Source: an uncultured Lachnospiraceae bacterium (GTDB lineage Bacteria > Bacillota > Clostridia > Lachnospirales > Lachnospiraceae). From it: 5,029 nt of DNA. This document shows, piece by piece, positions 1 to 5,029 of the stretch. Below the pieces are notes generated by a model. The model was not told where the DNA came from, did no database searches, and worked only from the letters and a program-made list of their open reading frames with translations. A program made the position numbers and the translations under genes. The stretch's first letter is position 1. Each line of letters opens with the position of its first letter. The DNA lies in contig CAJTVK010000203.1 in NCBI GenBank assembly GCA_910579645.1, forward strand, positions 1 to 5,029, read 5' to 3'.

Positions 1-1
1 C

Positions 2-1174
2 GTGGAATTATCAGTGTTCCTGCATTCATTCAGGGGCGGAGACGGAAAGCTGCCATCAGATTTTGAACAGTTAAAGGCGGAAGGGCATTACCTGATCCAT
101 TGGGATTCGGAACGGGCATTCTGCCTGAAAGAGAGGGAAATATATTTGAAAGATACCATGGAGAACCTTCTTGCAAGGTCAGTCTGCTATTTCTCTGATA
201 TGCCTGTATCTTTTGCAGTCCATGTAAAAGCATCCGGTAAGGCGGATATCGAAGTGCTTGATAACCGCAAACTGGCAATGGAGATTAGGGAAAAACAGGT
301 AAAGGGAAAATCAATCACCGTGAAATATACGGACGGAACAATAGACAAAGGCCCGCTGAAAACGGAGAAATATATCAAAGGGCCTTTCGGGGAGAAAGTG
401 AACACCATCCACTATGCCTGTGTAGCTGATACCCTTCTGGAATTGCGGAGGGAAGTCTATTCCGCTTCCTATGAAGCGGCAAATGAGCGTTCCCTTTCAG
501 CGGCGGTCAGGGAAATACACAGAAAGAGGGAGCGAACCTTGCCGGTAAAGCCGCTGGCATTTTTCATGCCATTTATGGAGGATATGAAGCTGCTGCTGGC
601 AATCCGGCAGACCAGATTTTTACATGGTTCGCCTGATGAAGAGCGTATATCCAAATTCAAAGAGCAGATGGCACAGGAGGGTTACATAAGGATATCCCCG
701 GAGCTGGCGGCAAAAGCAAAAAGATTTGATTTACCCAGATATACCCTGCAAAAGCAAGGAGATATCAGCTACGCCCATGATGCACAGACCGGAGACAAAA
801 ATCCATTATATTTGATGAAAAAGAATTGGACTAAAATGCTGGATATCCTCGTTAATGAAAAGCCTGTATATTGTTCCAGGGAACTACTCGTTGCCATGAA
901 ACAGGAAGCAAAGGCAAAAGCATTGGGGGCAGAGACAGAAAAAGATGCGGAGGTCTTTCGCTCCATAGACAGCAAACTATCCTGTTTTCTGGAAGCGATA
1001 GACAGGCATCACCTTTCCCACCTGTTGAAAGGCGAGACAGGAAATAGGGAATTGCCGGAATTTATCTCACCGGAAGAACGGAAGGAATTATCCAAGATGT
1101 ACTGCTTCCCGGAGAGGAAAGTAATGTCAGTTGCTGACAGAAGCCCCCGCTATCTGGAAGCTATGGGAAGGTAG
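2..1174 (+). CDS. Unrecognised cytoplasmic protein, 3' part (5' end outside window)
   Basis: This is an open frame of 390 codons ending in TAG at 1172-1174. The GTG at position 2 has no visible ribosome binding site because the window begins there, so the gene probably extends to the left. I do not recognise the family. The product is soluble and charged, with no signal peptide or membrane segment. Its N-terminal third is of mixed beta character. A Lys/Arg/Glu-rich helical middle follows from about residue 145, with the sequence REIHRKRERTL near residue 170. The C-terminal part is helical, with the sequence SCFLEAIDRHHLSHLL near residue 330. Its place upstream of an oriT and mobilization genes fits the accessory proteins of unknown function that clostridial conjugative elements carry, but that is context, not homology. 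Base composition resembles that of mobC and the relaxase. The real coding status is supported by length and by sensible amino acid use in this frame only. Confidence 0.62.
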   Translation: MELSVFLHSFRGGDGKLPSDFEQLKAEGHYLIHWDSERAFCLKEREIYLKDTMENLLARSVCYFSDMPVSFAVHVKASGKADIEVLDNRKLAMEIREKQVKGKSITVKYTDGTIDKGPLKTEKYIKGPFGEKVNTIHYACVADTLLELRREVYSASYEAANERSLSAAVREIHRKRERTLPVKPLAFFMPFMEDMKLLLAIRQTRFLHGSPDEERISKFKEQMAQEGYIRISPELAAKAKRFDLPRYTLQKQGDISYAHDAQTGDKNPLYLMKKNWTKMLDILVNEKPVYCSRELLVAMKQEAKAKALGAETEKDAEVFRSIDSKLSCFLEAIDRHHLSHLLKGETGNRELPEFISPEERKELSKMYCFPERKVMSVADRSPRYLEAMGR

Positions 1175-1205
1175 GCCTGTGGGAAGTGTGGCGGGCAGCC
1201 GACCC

Positions 1206-1242
1206 TCCCCGGTATACTCGCCCGGAGCGGAGTATTTGGGGA
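1206..1242. repeat. Imperfect inverted repeat downstream of the first gene
   Basis: TCCCC (1206-1210) pairs with GGGGA (1238-1242), and the inner ATACTC (1214-1219) pairs with GAGTAT (1230-1235), leaving a GC-rich loop of about 10 bases and a small unpaired bulge between the two helices. It lies 31 bases after the stop of the first gene. There is no T-run after it; the following sequence is purine-rich (GAAGGAAGAAAAGG), so it is not a standard intrinsic terminator on the + strand. It could be a structural element of the transfer region or a chance fold. Confidence 0.35.
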
Positions 1243-1307
1243 AGGAAGAAAAGGAAAAGGCAGAAAAGCGTCAGGGTGCAGTCAAAAATGAGAAATTCGG
1301 TTCCGAA

Positions 1308-1502
1308 TGGCGTAAAAATCAGATGATTTGGCGTAACGGAAAGGAAATCTGACATCAGACTGGCGTAACGAAAAAATGGAGAATTTTCACTGGCGTAAAT
1401 TCATTACGGATTGGCGTCATGGAAAAATAAATGGCGTAAAAAATAGTCCGATTGGCGCTACGGGATAGTGAACTGGCGTCAGATTCAGCGGAATTGGCGC
1501 TA
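1308..1502 (+). repeat. Iteron-like array: nine helically phased direct repeats, consensus TGGCGTAA
   Basis: Nine direct copies begin at 1308, 1329, 1361, 1391, 1412, 1432, 1453, 1474 and 1495. Five are exactly TGGCGTAA (1308, 1329, 1361, 1391, 1432), two are TGGCGTCA (1412, 1474) and two are TGGCGCTA (1453, 1495). Most are preceded by an A/T or A/C pair, and the spacers are otherwise unrelated. Start-to-start distances are 21, 32, 30, 21, 20, 21, 21 and 21, that is two or three turns of B-DNA, so all copies face the same side of the helix. A weaker match, AAGCGTCA at 1266, sits 42 bp before the first copy and so is in phase too. Arrays like this are typical of cooperative protein binding, as in plasmid replication origins (iterons), relaxosome accessory-protein sites or operator arrays. 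The position, just before the oriT and mobC, favours a transfer or replication role. The binding protein is unknown. The array changes reading frame several times, so it is not a coding repeat. Confidence 0.85.
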
Positions 1503-1526
1503 TTACCATAAAATGAGTGGATTTCA

Positions 1527-1607
1527 CGGGGGTTCGGGGTACTCCCCCGACAAGATTTGCATTTCGTGCCCACGAAATGCGTATCTTGCGGCGTTCCATG
1601 GAACGCC
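1527..1607 (+). other. oriT: Probable origin of transfer (oriT) of a MOBP mobilization system
   Basis: Three inverted repeats lie side by side. The first is CGGGGG (1527-1532) with CCCCCG (1544-1549). The second is a large one with left arm CAAGATTTGCATTTCGTG (1551-1568), the 2-base spacer CC, and right arm CACGAAATGCGTATCTTG (1571-1588), in which 16 of 18 positions pair. The third is a palindrome at 1590-1607. The right arm ends in TATCTTG followed by C, which resembles the RP4-type (MOBP) nick region, consensus YATCCTG/Y, with one C to T change. The inferred nick is therefore between 1588 and 1589. An inverted repeat ending at the nick is the known arrangement of MOBP origins. The location directly upstream of mobC, followed by a MOBP relaxase on the same strand, supports the call strongly. 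The nick position and strand are inferred. Confidence 0.75.
1590..1607. repeat. Perfect 18-bp palindrome between oriT nick region and mobC
   Basis: GGCGTTCCATGGAACGCC is its own reverse complement over all 18 positions. It begins one base after the inferred nick and ends 14 bases before the mobC ribosome binding site. It has no loop, which suits a dimeric DNA-binding protein better than an RNA hairpin. MobC is a ribbon-helix-helix protein, and proteins of that fold commonly bind short palindromes and repress their own genes, so a MobC operator or relaxosome site is the natural guess. This is inference. Confidence 0.7.
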
Positions 1608-1621
1608 CTCTCCCCAAAAGG

Positions 1622-1628
1622 AAAGGAG
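1622..1628 (+). promoter_or_regulatory. Ribosome binding site that fixes the mobC start
   Basis: AAAGGAG lies 6 bases before the ATG at 1635. It decides against a longer frame opening at a TTG at 1557, which would translate straight through the oriT inverted repeat. Confidence 0.85.
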
Positions 1629-1634
1629 ATTCGG

Positions 1635-1982
1635 ATGGCAAGACCGAAAAGTGAAAATGTGATACGGAAGCATTTCAAACTGACGGAAGAGACAGCGAGA
1701 GTTCTGGAAGAACGTTCCAAAGCTGAAAACATGAACGAATCGGAATACATCCGATACCTGCTCATGAATCAGCCGGAGCATCCAAGGAGTAGAGAATTGG
1801 AACTTGAAATGATGCGTTTGCGGAATGAGATAAACAAGATTGGCGTAAATGTGAACCAGATAGTGAAAAACAATAATTCCTATTTATATAAGGAAGAGGA
1901 CAAAAATCAGTTAAAAACATATCTGGAAGAGATAGCTGTATTGCAAAGAACTATAGTCACTAAGATTACAACAGATGATTAG
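1635..1982 (+). CDS. mobC: MobC-family mobilization protein (relaxosome accessory, ribbon-helix-helix)
   Basis: The product has 115 residues, the usual size of small MobC proteins from Gram-positive elements. Residues 10-45 fit a ribbon-helix-helix DNA-binding fold: the strand RKHFKLTEE, then two helices (ETARVLEERSKAENM and ESEYIRYLLMN). Residues 53-78 carry the family's typical signature, in which RLRNEINKIGVNVNQIVKN matches the conserved Arg/Asn-rich IGVNxNQI block. The rest (83-108) is a charged helix likely to mediate oligomer or relaxase contacts. MobC proteins bind oriT next to the nick, help melt it and position the relaxase. Here the gene follows the proposed oriT at once, as expected. 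The start is set by AAAGGAG with a 6-base gap. No clear promoter was found; transcription may start within the repeat array or the oriT, which would let MobC or the array-binding protein control it. The next gene starts 116 bases later. Confidence 0.87.
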   Translation: MARPKSENVIRKHFKLTEETARVLEERSKAENMNESEYIRYLLMNQPEHPRSRELELEMMRLRNEINKIGVNVNQIVKNNNSYLYKEEDKNQLKTYLEEIAVLQRTIVTKITTDD

Positions 1983-2019
1983 GCGACAGAAAATTTATTA
2001 TGAAGCACCTGTAACCATA

Positions 2020-2028
2020 TGATATAAT
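2020..2028 (+). promoter_or_regulatory. Extended -10 promoter for the ACT-domain gene
   Basis: TGATATAAT fits the extended -10 pattern TGnTATAAT exactly, with TATAAT at 2023-2028. No good -35 box is seen 17 bases upstream (1999-2004 reads TATGAA), as is usual for extended -10 promoters. Transcription would start near 2035, giving a leader of about 64 bases before the ATG at 2099. This suggests that the small gene is transcribed independently of mobC. Confidence 0.55.
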
Positions 2029-2098
2029 TCCCAAAAGGGTTTGCGGATTGAAGAGAAATCTATAACGAAAATGATAAAATATGGGAGGGATATTTGGT

Positions 2099-2467
2099 AT
2101 GGAAATAAAAAAGATTGACCATGATTTTTCCGTATGCAAAGTAGAAGACTATTCATTTGTAGATTTGGATACAGAGTACAGTTTTATTGGAAAGACTGAT
2201 GAAGAAAAGTCGTTGGTATGCCTTACAGGGGATGTGCCGCCCAATGTGACGGAAAGGGAGGATGGCTGGAGGGCTTTCCGTATTCAGGGAATCCTGGACT
2301 TTTCAATGATAGGGGTTTTGTCCGGGATTTCAGAGATTTTGGCGGAAAATGAAATCGGGATTTTTGTTGTCTCAACCTTTAATACAGACTATGTTCTGAC
2401 GAAAAAAGAGGATTATCCCAAAGCATTGGAAGCCCTTGGTAATGCCGGGTATAAAATTACAGGGTGA
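2099..2467 (+). CDS. ACT-domain protein (ACT_7 / CASTOR-like type)
   Basis: The product has 122 residues, which is full length for this stand-alone family. The C-terminal half has the typical pattern: GWRAFRIQGILDFSMIGVLSGISEILAENEI (about 57-87) followed by GIFVVSTFNTDYVLTKKED, i.e. the GW, LDFS, G-L-I and STFNTDYVL blocks. The N-terminal half (DHDFSVCKVED and YSFIGKTDEEKSLVC) also matches the family's first half. ACT domains bind small ligands, often amino acids, and control enzymes or transcription; the ligand of this family is mostly unknown. The start is the ATG at 2099, with GGGAGGG at 2083-2089 nine bases upstream; an ATG at 2081 overlaps that site and is less likely. The gene has its own extended -10 promoter. 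Such genes are normally chromosomal housekeeping-type genes and are not known as mobilization genes, so its place between mobC and the relaxase is odd. It may be cargo or the product of an insertion or rearrangement. Confidence 0.87.
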   Translation: MEIKKIDHDFSVCKVEDYSFVDLDTEYSFIGKTDEEKSLVCLTGDVPPNVTEREDGWRAFRIQGILDFSMIGVLSGISEILAENEIGIFVVSTFNTDYVLTKKEDYPKALEALGNAGYKITG

Positions 2468-2481
2468 CAGCTTTTAGGCGG

Positions 2482-2510
2482 TTAAACAGGACGGGCTTTA
2501 ATTATATAAT
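2482..2510 (+). promoter_or_regulatory. Possible promoter for the relaxase gene
   Basis: TATAAT (2505-2510) is a perfect -10 box, and TTAAAC (2482-2487) lies 17 bases before it as a weak -35 box (three of six matches). Transcription would begin near 2517, just before GGCTTCTGGAAGCC (2516-2529), which could form a short 5-bp hairpin with a 4-base loop. AT-rich chance matches are possible. Confidence 0.4.
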
Positions 2511-2533
2511 ACCATGGCTTCTGGAAGCCGGTA

Positions 2534-4099
2534 TTGGGAGGTTATCTCATCGCAATAACAAAACTATCCTGCATTCACCAGACAGGAAAAAGATACATGG
2601 CAATGCATCTGGCAAACGCCATTTTCTACATTACGGACGGAGAGAAGACGCAGGAGGGCGTACTGGTGGGAAGTCATAACTGCGGCGTAGATTCCGCCCT
2701 ACAGGAAATGCTTGCAACAAAGCGGAAATATGGAAAGACAGATAAACGCCAGGGCTACCACTTTATCATATCCTTCAAAAAACAGGAAGTAAGGCCGGAA
2801 ACAGCCATGGAGATTACACAGAAGTTTGTGGAAAAATATTTCGGTGATGATTTCCAGTGCCTTTACGCCACCCACGATAACACGCAGCACGTACACTCAC
2901 ATATCCTTTTCAACAGCGTTTCATGGCGTACAGGGAAGAAATACCGCTACGAGAAGGGGGATTGGGCGAAGGAGATTCAGCCGATTGTCAATGAACTCTG
3001 TAAGGAGTACGGCCTTTCCATACAGGACATTGAGGTAGGTGCAGAAGAAAAAACGCCAAAGAAATGGGATAAAACAAAACAGGGTATTTTCAAATGGAAT
3101 CACCAGATCAGGCTGGATGTGGAGGATTCCATTTCTTTTGCTAACAGTTATGAGAATTTCCTGAAATTGATGGAACTGAAAGGGTATGAGATAAAGCGGC
3201 AATCCGGGGAGATTTTTTTAAAGCCTATGGGAGAAAAAAGGTTTATCCGGCTGACAGATATTTCAGCCTATTATACAAAGGAATCCATAGAGAGCCAGAT
3301 AGAAAAAGGTTTGCGGCATGAAGCTGACAAGGCAGAAAACCGTTCTCCAAGGATTGTCCGGTGCAGGAAGAATTACAGAAAGTACTTTCCACCGACACCG
3401 TACCAGAAAGCTTTCTTTGCGAAGATGTACCGTACCGGCCAGCTTAAGCGGAAGCCCTACGGCCAGATGTGGCGGTACAAAGAAGAGGCGGCAAGGTTTG
3501 AAAAATTGCAGTCGCAGTACCTGTATCTTTGTAAGTATAACATTCGCTCCGCAGATGATTTAAAGGGGCGGAGAGACACTCTTGACATAAAGATGAAGGA
3601 TTTAGATGAAAAAAGACACCAGATTTATAAGTGGCGGTATCCATACAAACCAGCCCTTGCCATGCTTAAAACAATCGAAGAAAATGAGACCCGTGCTTCC
3701 TATTACAAAGAGGGGAGCATTTTTTATGCGCCTTATTATGAGAAGTGGAAGGGAGCGGTGGAGGCTTTAGCAGAAAAAGGCTACACGGTGGGGCAGCTTT
3801 TGGAGATAAAGGAGACGGTACAGAGCCAGCTTAAACAGTATCACCCTTACCGCCAGCACAACGGACGTTCCCGAAGGCACCATTACGCCCTCCGCCGCCC
3901 GGATTCAAAACGGCAGCGGCACGGATGTGACCGCCAACTACAATATTACCTACGAGACGGGAAAACTGACCGTTTCTTACATGGAGCCCCCGGCCAATAT
4001 CCGTTACAACAGCGTGACAGCGAAAGAATGGTACAACGGAGACGTGGAGATTACCGCAGACGGCTACACGGTTTCCGATACATTGGGCGGAAAGTATGA
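2534..4099 (+). CDS. MOBP relaxase/mobilization nuclease, C-terminal end replaced by out-of-frame sequence
   Basis: Relaxases of this type (Relaxase/mobilization nuclease domain, PF03432) nick oriT, stay covalently bound to the 5' end and lead the strand into the recipient. Numbering from the TTG at 2534, the segment AMHLANAIFYITDGEKTQEG (23-42) matches the motif-I region, with Tyr32 the likely catalytic tyrosine. HDNTQHVHSH (114-123) is the metal-binding histidine motif, with His119, His121 and His123. YRYEKGDWAKEIQPIVNELCKEYGLS follows, as is normal, then a long helical, Lys/Arg-rich C-terminal region. All key residues of the nuclease core are present. Genuine relaxase sequence ends at about Gln435 (codon 3836-3838). 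The last 85 codons, to TAG at 4097-4099, are an Arg/His/Gln-rich product of reading surface-protein DNA in the wrong frame. The loss is at the far C-terminus, so the core might still work. No ATG is present at the expected start (see the site at 2536). Confidence 0.85.
   Translation: MGGYLIAITKLSCIHQTGKRYMAMHLANAIFYITDGEKTQEGVLVGSHNCGVDSALQEMLATKRKYGKTDKRQGYHFIISFKKQEVRPETAMEITQKFVEKYFGDDFQCLYATHDNTQHVHSHILFNSVSWRTGKKYRYEKGDWAKEIQPIVNELCKEYGLSIQDIEVGAEEKTPKKWDKTKQGIFKWNHQIRLDVEDSISFANSYENFLKLMELKGYEIKRQSGEIFLKPMGEKRFIRLTDISAYYTKESIESQIEKGLRHEADKAENRSPRIVRCRKNYRKYFPPTPYQKAFFAKMYRTGQLKRKPYGQMWRYKEEAARFEKLQSQYLYLCKYNIRSADDLKGRRDTLDIKMKDLDEKRHQIYKWRYPYKPALAMLKTIEENETRASYYKEGSIFYAPYYEKWKGAVEALAEKGYTVGQLLEIKETVQSQLKQYHPYRQHNGRSRRHHYALRRPDSKRQRHGCDRQLQYYLRDGKTDRFLHGAPGQYPLQQRDSERMVQRRRGDYRRRLHGFRYIGRKV
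2536..2542 (+). promoter_or_regulatory. Ribosome binding site that points to an ATC start for the relaxase
   Basis: GGGAGGT is a strong Shine-Dalgarno sequence. The codon 6 bases downstream (2549-2551) is ATC, followed by GCA ATA ACA AAA, which gives AITK, a common N-terminus of this relaxase family after Met. Either ATC serves as a rare start, or an ATG was changed to ATC by mutation or sequencing error. A TTG at 2534 is the nearest conventional alternative; it overlaps this site and would have to use GGAAG at 2523-2527. Confidence 0.5.
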
Positions 4100-4600
4100 G
4101 GCTTTCCGTACCATATCCGCGCAGGAGGGTACGGTGACAAAGACACTGTACTTTAAGGATGCCGCCGGGCATATGTCGGACGGTGTGGAGGTAACGGTGA
4201 AATTCGACCTGACGCCTCCCGCGGGGGAGATTGCCGTAGGGGAAAAGTGGTGGCAGAAATTCCTGAACTTTGTCAGCTTTGGGCATTATGCGGCAAAGGA
4301 GTACACCGTAACCATAAAAGCGGAAGATGCAGGCGGGAGCGGGATTGAAAAAATAGATTATGCCATTGTAACAGGAGAGAGCCAGTACACCAAGGCGGAC
4401 GCACTGGAAGCGGCAGTGACGGCAGGGGAGGTAAGCTGGACACCTTATGCCGACAGCAGCAGGCCCACCGTTCCGGTAGACACAAGCCAGTACGTGGTCT
4501 ACGCCAGACTGACCGACAAAGCGGGAAATGTAACCTACATCAGCACGGACGGCATCCTTTTAGACGATACGCCGCCTGTGGTAGATGGCCTTTCCGTGCC
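3840..4600 (+). pseudogene. Fragment of a large surface protein: MBG/Ig-like domains, no start
   Basis: Read in the frame of 3840 (a different frame from the relaxase), the sequence is coherent extracellular protein. It begins as SITLTASTTDVPEGTITPSA, continues with TDVTANYNITYETGKLTV (the end of an MBG-like beta domain), then MEPPANIRYNSVTAKEWYNGDVEITADGY and an Ig-like unit with LYFKDAAGHMSDGVEVTVKFDLTPP. Next come EKWWQKFLNFVSFGHYAAKEYTVTIKAEDAGGSGI and ARLTDKAGNVTYISTDGILLDDTPPVVDG. These DxAGN and DxTPP Ig-like units are typical of giant adhesin-type proteins of gut Clostridia. The frame closes upstream at TAA 3807-3809, and no start with a ribosome binding site or signal peptide precedes it, so this is an internal piece. 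GC is about 58-60% in the lines I counted (4201-4260 and 4441-4500), against 42% in relaxase line 3661-3720. It cannot be expressed as it stands except as an out-of-frame relaxase tail. The exact right boundary is uncertain within about 4590-4607. Confidence 0.75.
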
Positions 4601-4606
4601 GGGGGA

Positions 4607-4711
4607 TGCACCTTTACCGGGAACGTGGCAGGAAGGGGCAGCGCCATCCAGACTCTGGACGGGGAAGGGACGGAGCCACTTGAAATCCGTGACTGCACCT
4701 TTACAGGGAAC
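4607..4711 (+). repeat. Pair of direct repeats encoding CTFTGN
   Basis: TGCACCTTTACCGGGAAC (4607-4624) and TGCACCTTTACAGGGAAC (4694-4711) differ at one of 18 positions and lie 87 bases apart, in the same frame. They encode successive beta-helix rungs. The first copy lies exactly at the frame switch, so repeat-mediated recombination or repeat-driven misassembly could have produced the junction. Confidence 0.75.
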
Positions 4712-5029
4712 CGCTCGGAGGAAAAAAGCTATGCAGGCGGAACCATCTGCTACAAAAATGAGACAGGCATTATCTTATACGGGAATATCGTCATGGAGGA
4801 CAACCTTGCAGTGGGCGCATCCCCCTGTGATATCCTGTTCTTCTACAATACAGGGGCTTCCATCCTGCTGGATGAGAGCTTTGAGAGTGATTCCACCTTT
4901 GTGCTCGGCGGGTTCCCGGACGTGGTAAAGCCCGGCAGGGTGCTGATTGACGGGAAGCTGTACGGGAAGGATGCAAGCCCGGAGCAGTTCCCCTGGCATA
5001 CAAAGGATTTCCGCACGGAGAAGAGGGGC
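4607..5029 (+). pseudogene. Fragment of a beta-helix (CTFTGN-repeat) surface protein, open at window end
   Basis: The coherent frame switches here by one position. The 141 codons to the window end read CTFTGNVAGRGSAIQTLDGE, then IRDCTFTGNRSEEKSYAGG, then TGIILYGNIVMEDNLAVGAS, then DILFFYNTGASILLDESFES, then FVLGGFPDVVKPGRVLIDGK. The CTFTGN and GNIVMEDN rungs are characteristic of right-handed parallel beta-helix (pectate-lyase-like) domains of secreted clostridial surface proteins. There is no start codon, signal peptide or ribosome binding site, so this is an internal piece. It is probably from the same kind of giant gene as the preceding Ig-like fragment. In proteins of that kind the beta-helix part usually precedes the Ig-like part, so the order here looks reversed. 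Whether the gene continues normally beyond the window cannot be seen. Confidence 0.72.

Noticed and set aside
1206..1242. Intrinsic terminator after the first gene
   Set aside because: A stem is present but no T-run follows on the + strand; the flank is purine-rich.
1131..1352. 73-codon frame overlapping the end of the first gene and the start of the repeat array
   Set aside because: It starts with TTG inside another gene, lacks a ribosome binding site, and its WRK/WRN residues come only from the TGGCGTAA repeats.
1557..1634. N-terminal extension of MobC from a TTG at 1557
   Set aside because: It would translate the oriT inverted repeat and palindrome, has no ribosome binding site, and the ATG at 1635 has AAAGGAG 6 bases upstream and gives a normal MobC N-terminus.
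1468..1662. Frame with repeated NWR residues, possibly a short repeat protein
   Set aside because: The residues are a reading of the 21-bp-spaced repeats. The array as a whole changes frame several times, and the rest of the frame runs through oriT into mobC.
1355..1765. Minus-strand frame of 136 codons across the array, oriT and mobC
   Set aside because: It is antisense to mobC and the oriT, with TPI/TPV repeats that only reflect the array. There is no ribosome binding site or family resemblance.
1841..1848. A further TGGCGTAA inside mobC
   Set aside because: It encodes the conserved Gly-Val-Asn of the MobC signature and is not in phase with the array, so protein conservation explains it.
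2072..2080. A second extended -10 look-alike, TGATAAAAT
   Set aside because: Transcription from it would start at or within the ribosome binding site at 2083-2089, leaving no usable leader.
2464..2679. 71-codon frame starting at a GTG that overlaps the ACT gene stop
   Set aside because: Most of it is the relaxase gene in another frame, with Arg/Lys/Gly-rich shadow composition and no recognisable family.
3831..4286. Minus-strand 151-codon frame in the Ig-like region
   Set aside because: It is the complement of clearly coding + strand surface-protein sequence, with His/Arg/Gly-rich shadow composition.

Overview
The window looks like part of a mobilizable or conjugative element from a low-to-mid GC Firmicute, most likely a gut Clostridia/Lachnospiraceae-type organism. 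The reasons are strong AAAGGAG-type ribosome binding sites, a MobC plus MOBP-relaxase pair of the kind carried by clostridial integrative elements, an ACT_7-type protein common in Clostridia, and a giant-surface-protein style (Ig-like and beta-helix) at the right end. This is judged by eye; no database was searched.

Layout, all on the + strand. (1) 2-1174: the 3' part of an unrecognised 390+ aa cytoplasmic protein, open at the left edge. (2) 1175-1634: a 460-base non-coding region carrying the cis-acting machinery. It holds nine copies of an 8-bp direct repeat (consensus TGGCGTAA, 1308-1502) spaced at 20-21 or 30-32 bp, so that all lie on one face of the helix. A probable origin of transfer follows at 1527-1607, with a large inverted repeat ending in a TATCTTG/C nick-like sequence, and next to it a perfect 18-bp palindrome. 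(3) 1635-1982: mobC, a ribbon-helix-helix relaxosome accessory protein. (4) 2099-2467: a small ACT-domain protein with its own extended -10 promoter, placed unusually between mobC and the relaxase. (5) 2534-about 3838: a MOBP relaxase with the three-histidine motif and a candidate catalytic tyrosine. It lacks an ATG at the expected start.

From about 3838 the sequence changes abruptly. The relaxase frame runs into DNA that codes, in a different frame, for an Ig-like/MBG surface-protein segment (about 3840-4600). That segment switches frame again, at about 4600, into a beta-helix repeat segment (4607-5029) which is open at the window end. GC content rises at the first switch, from about 42% to about 58-60% in the stretches I counted. 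Neither surface segment has a start codon with a ribosome binding site. The right third is therefore a mosaic of gene fragments, produced either by real rearrangement or by a chimeric assembly.

Working model: MobC and the relaxase would bind the 1527-1607 region, nick it and start transfer of the element. The phased repeat array just upstream is the least explained piece and the best candidate for something not yet described; it could bind a replication initiator, MobC or a regulator. I see no defence system, CRISPR array, tRNA, rRNA or insertion sequence.
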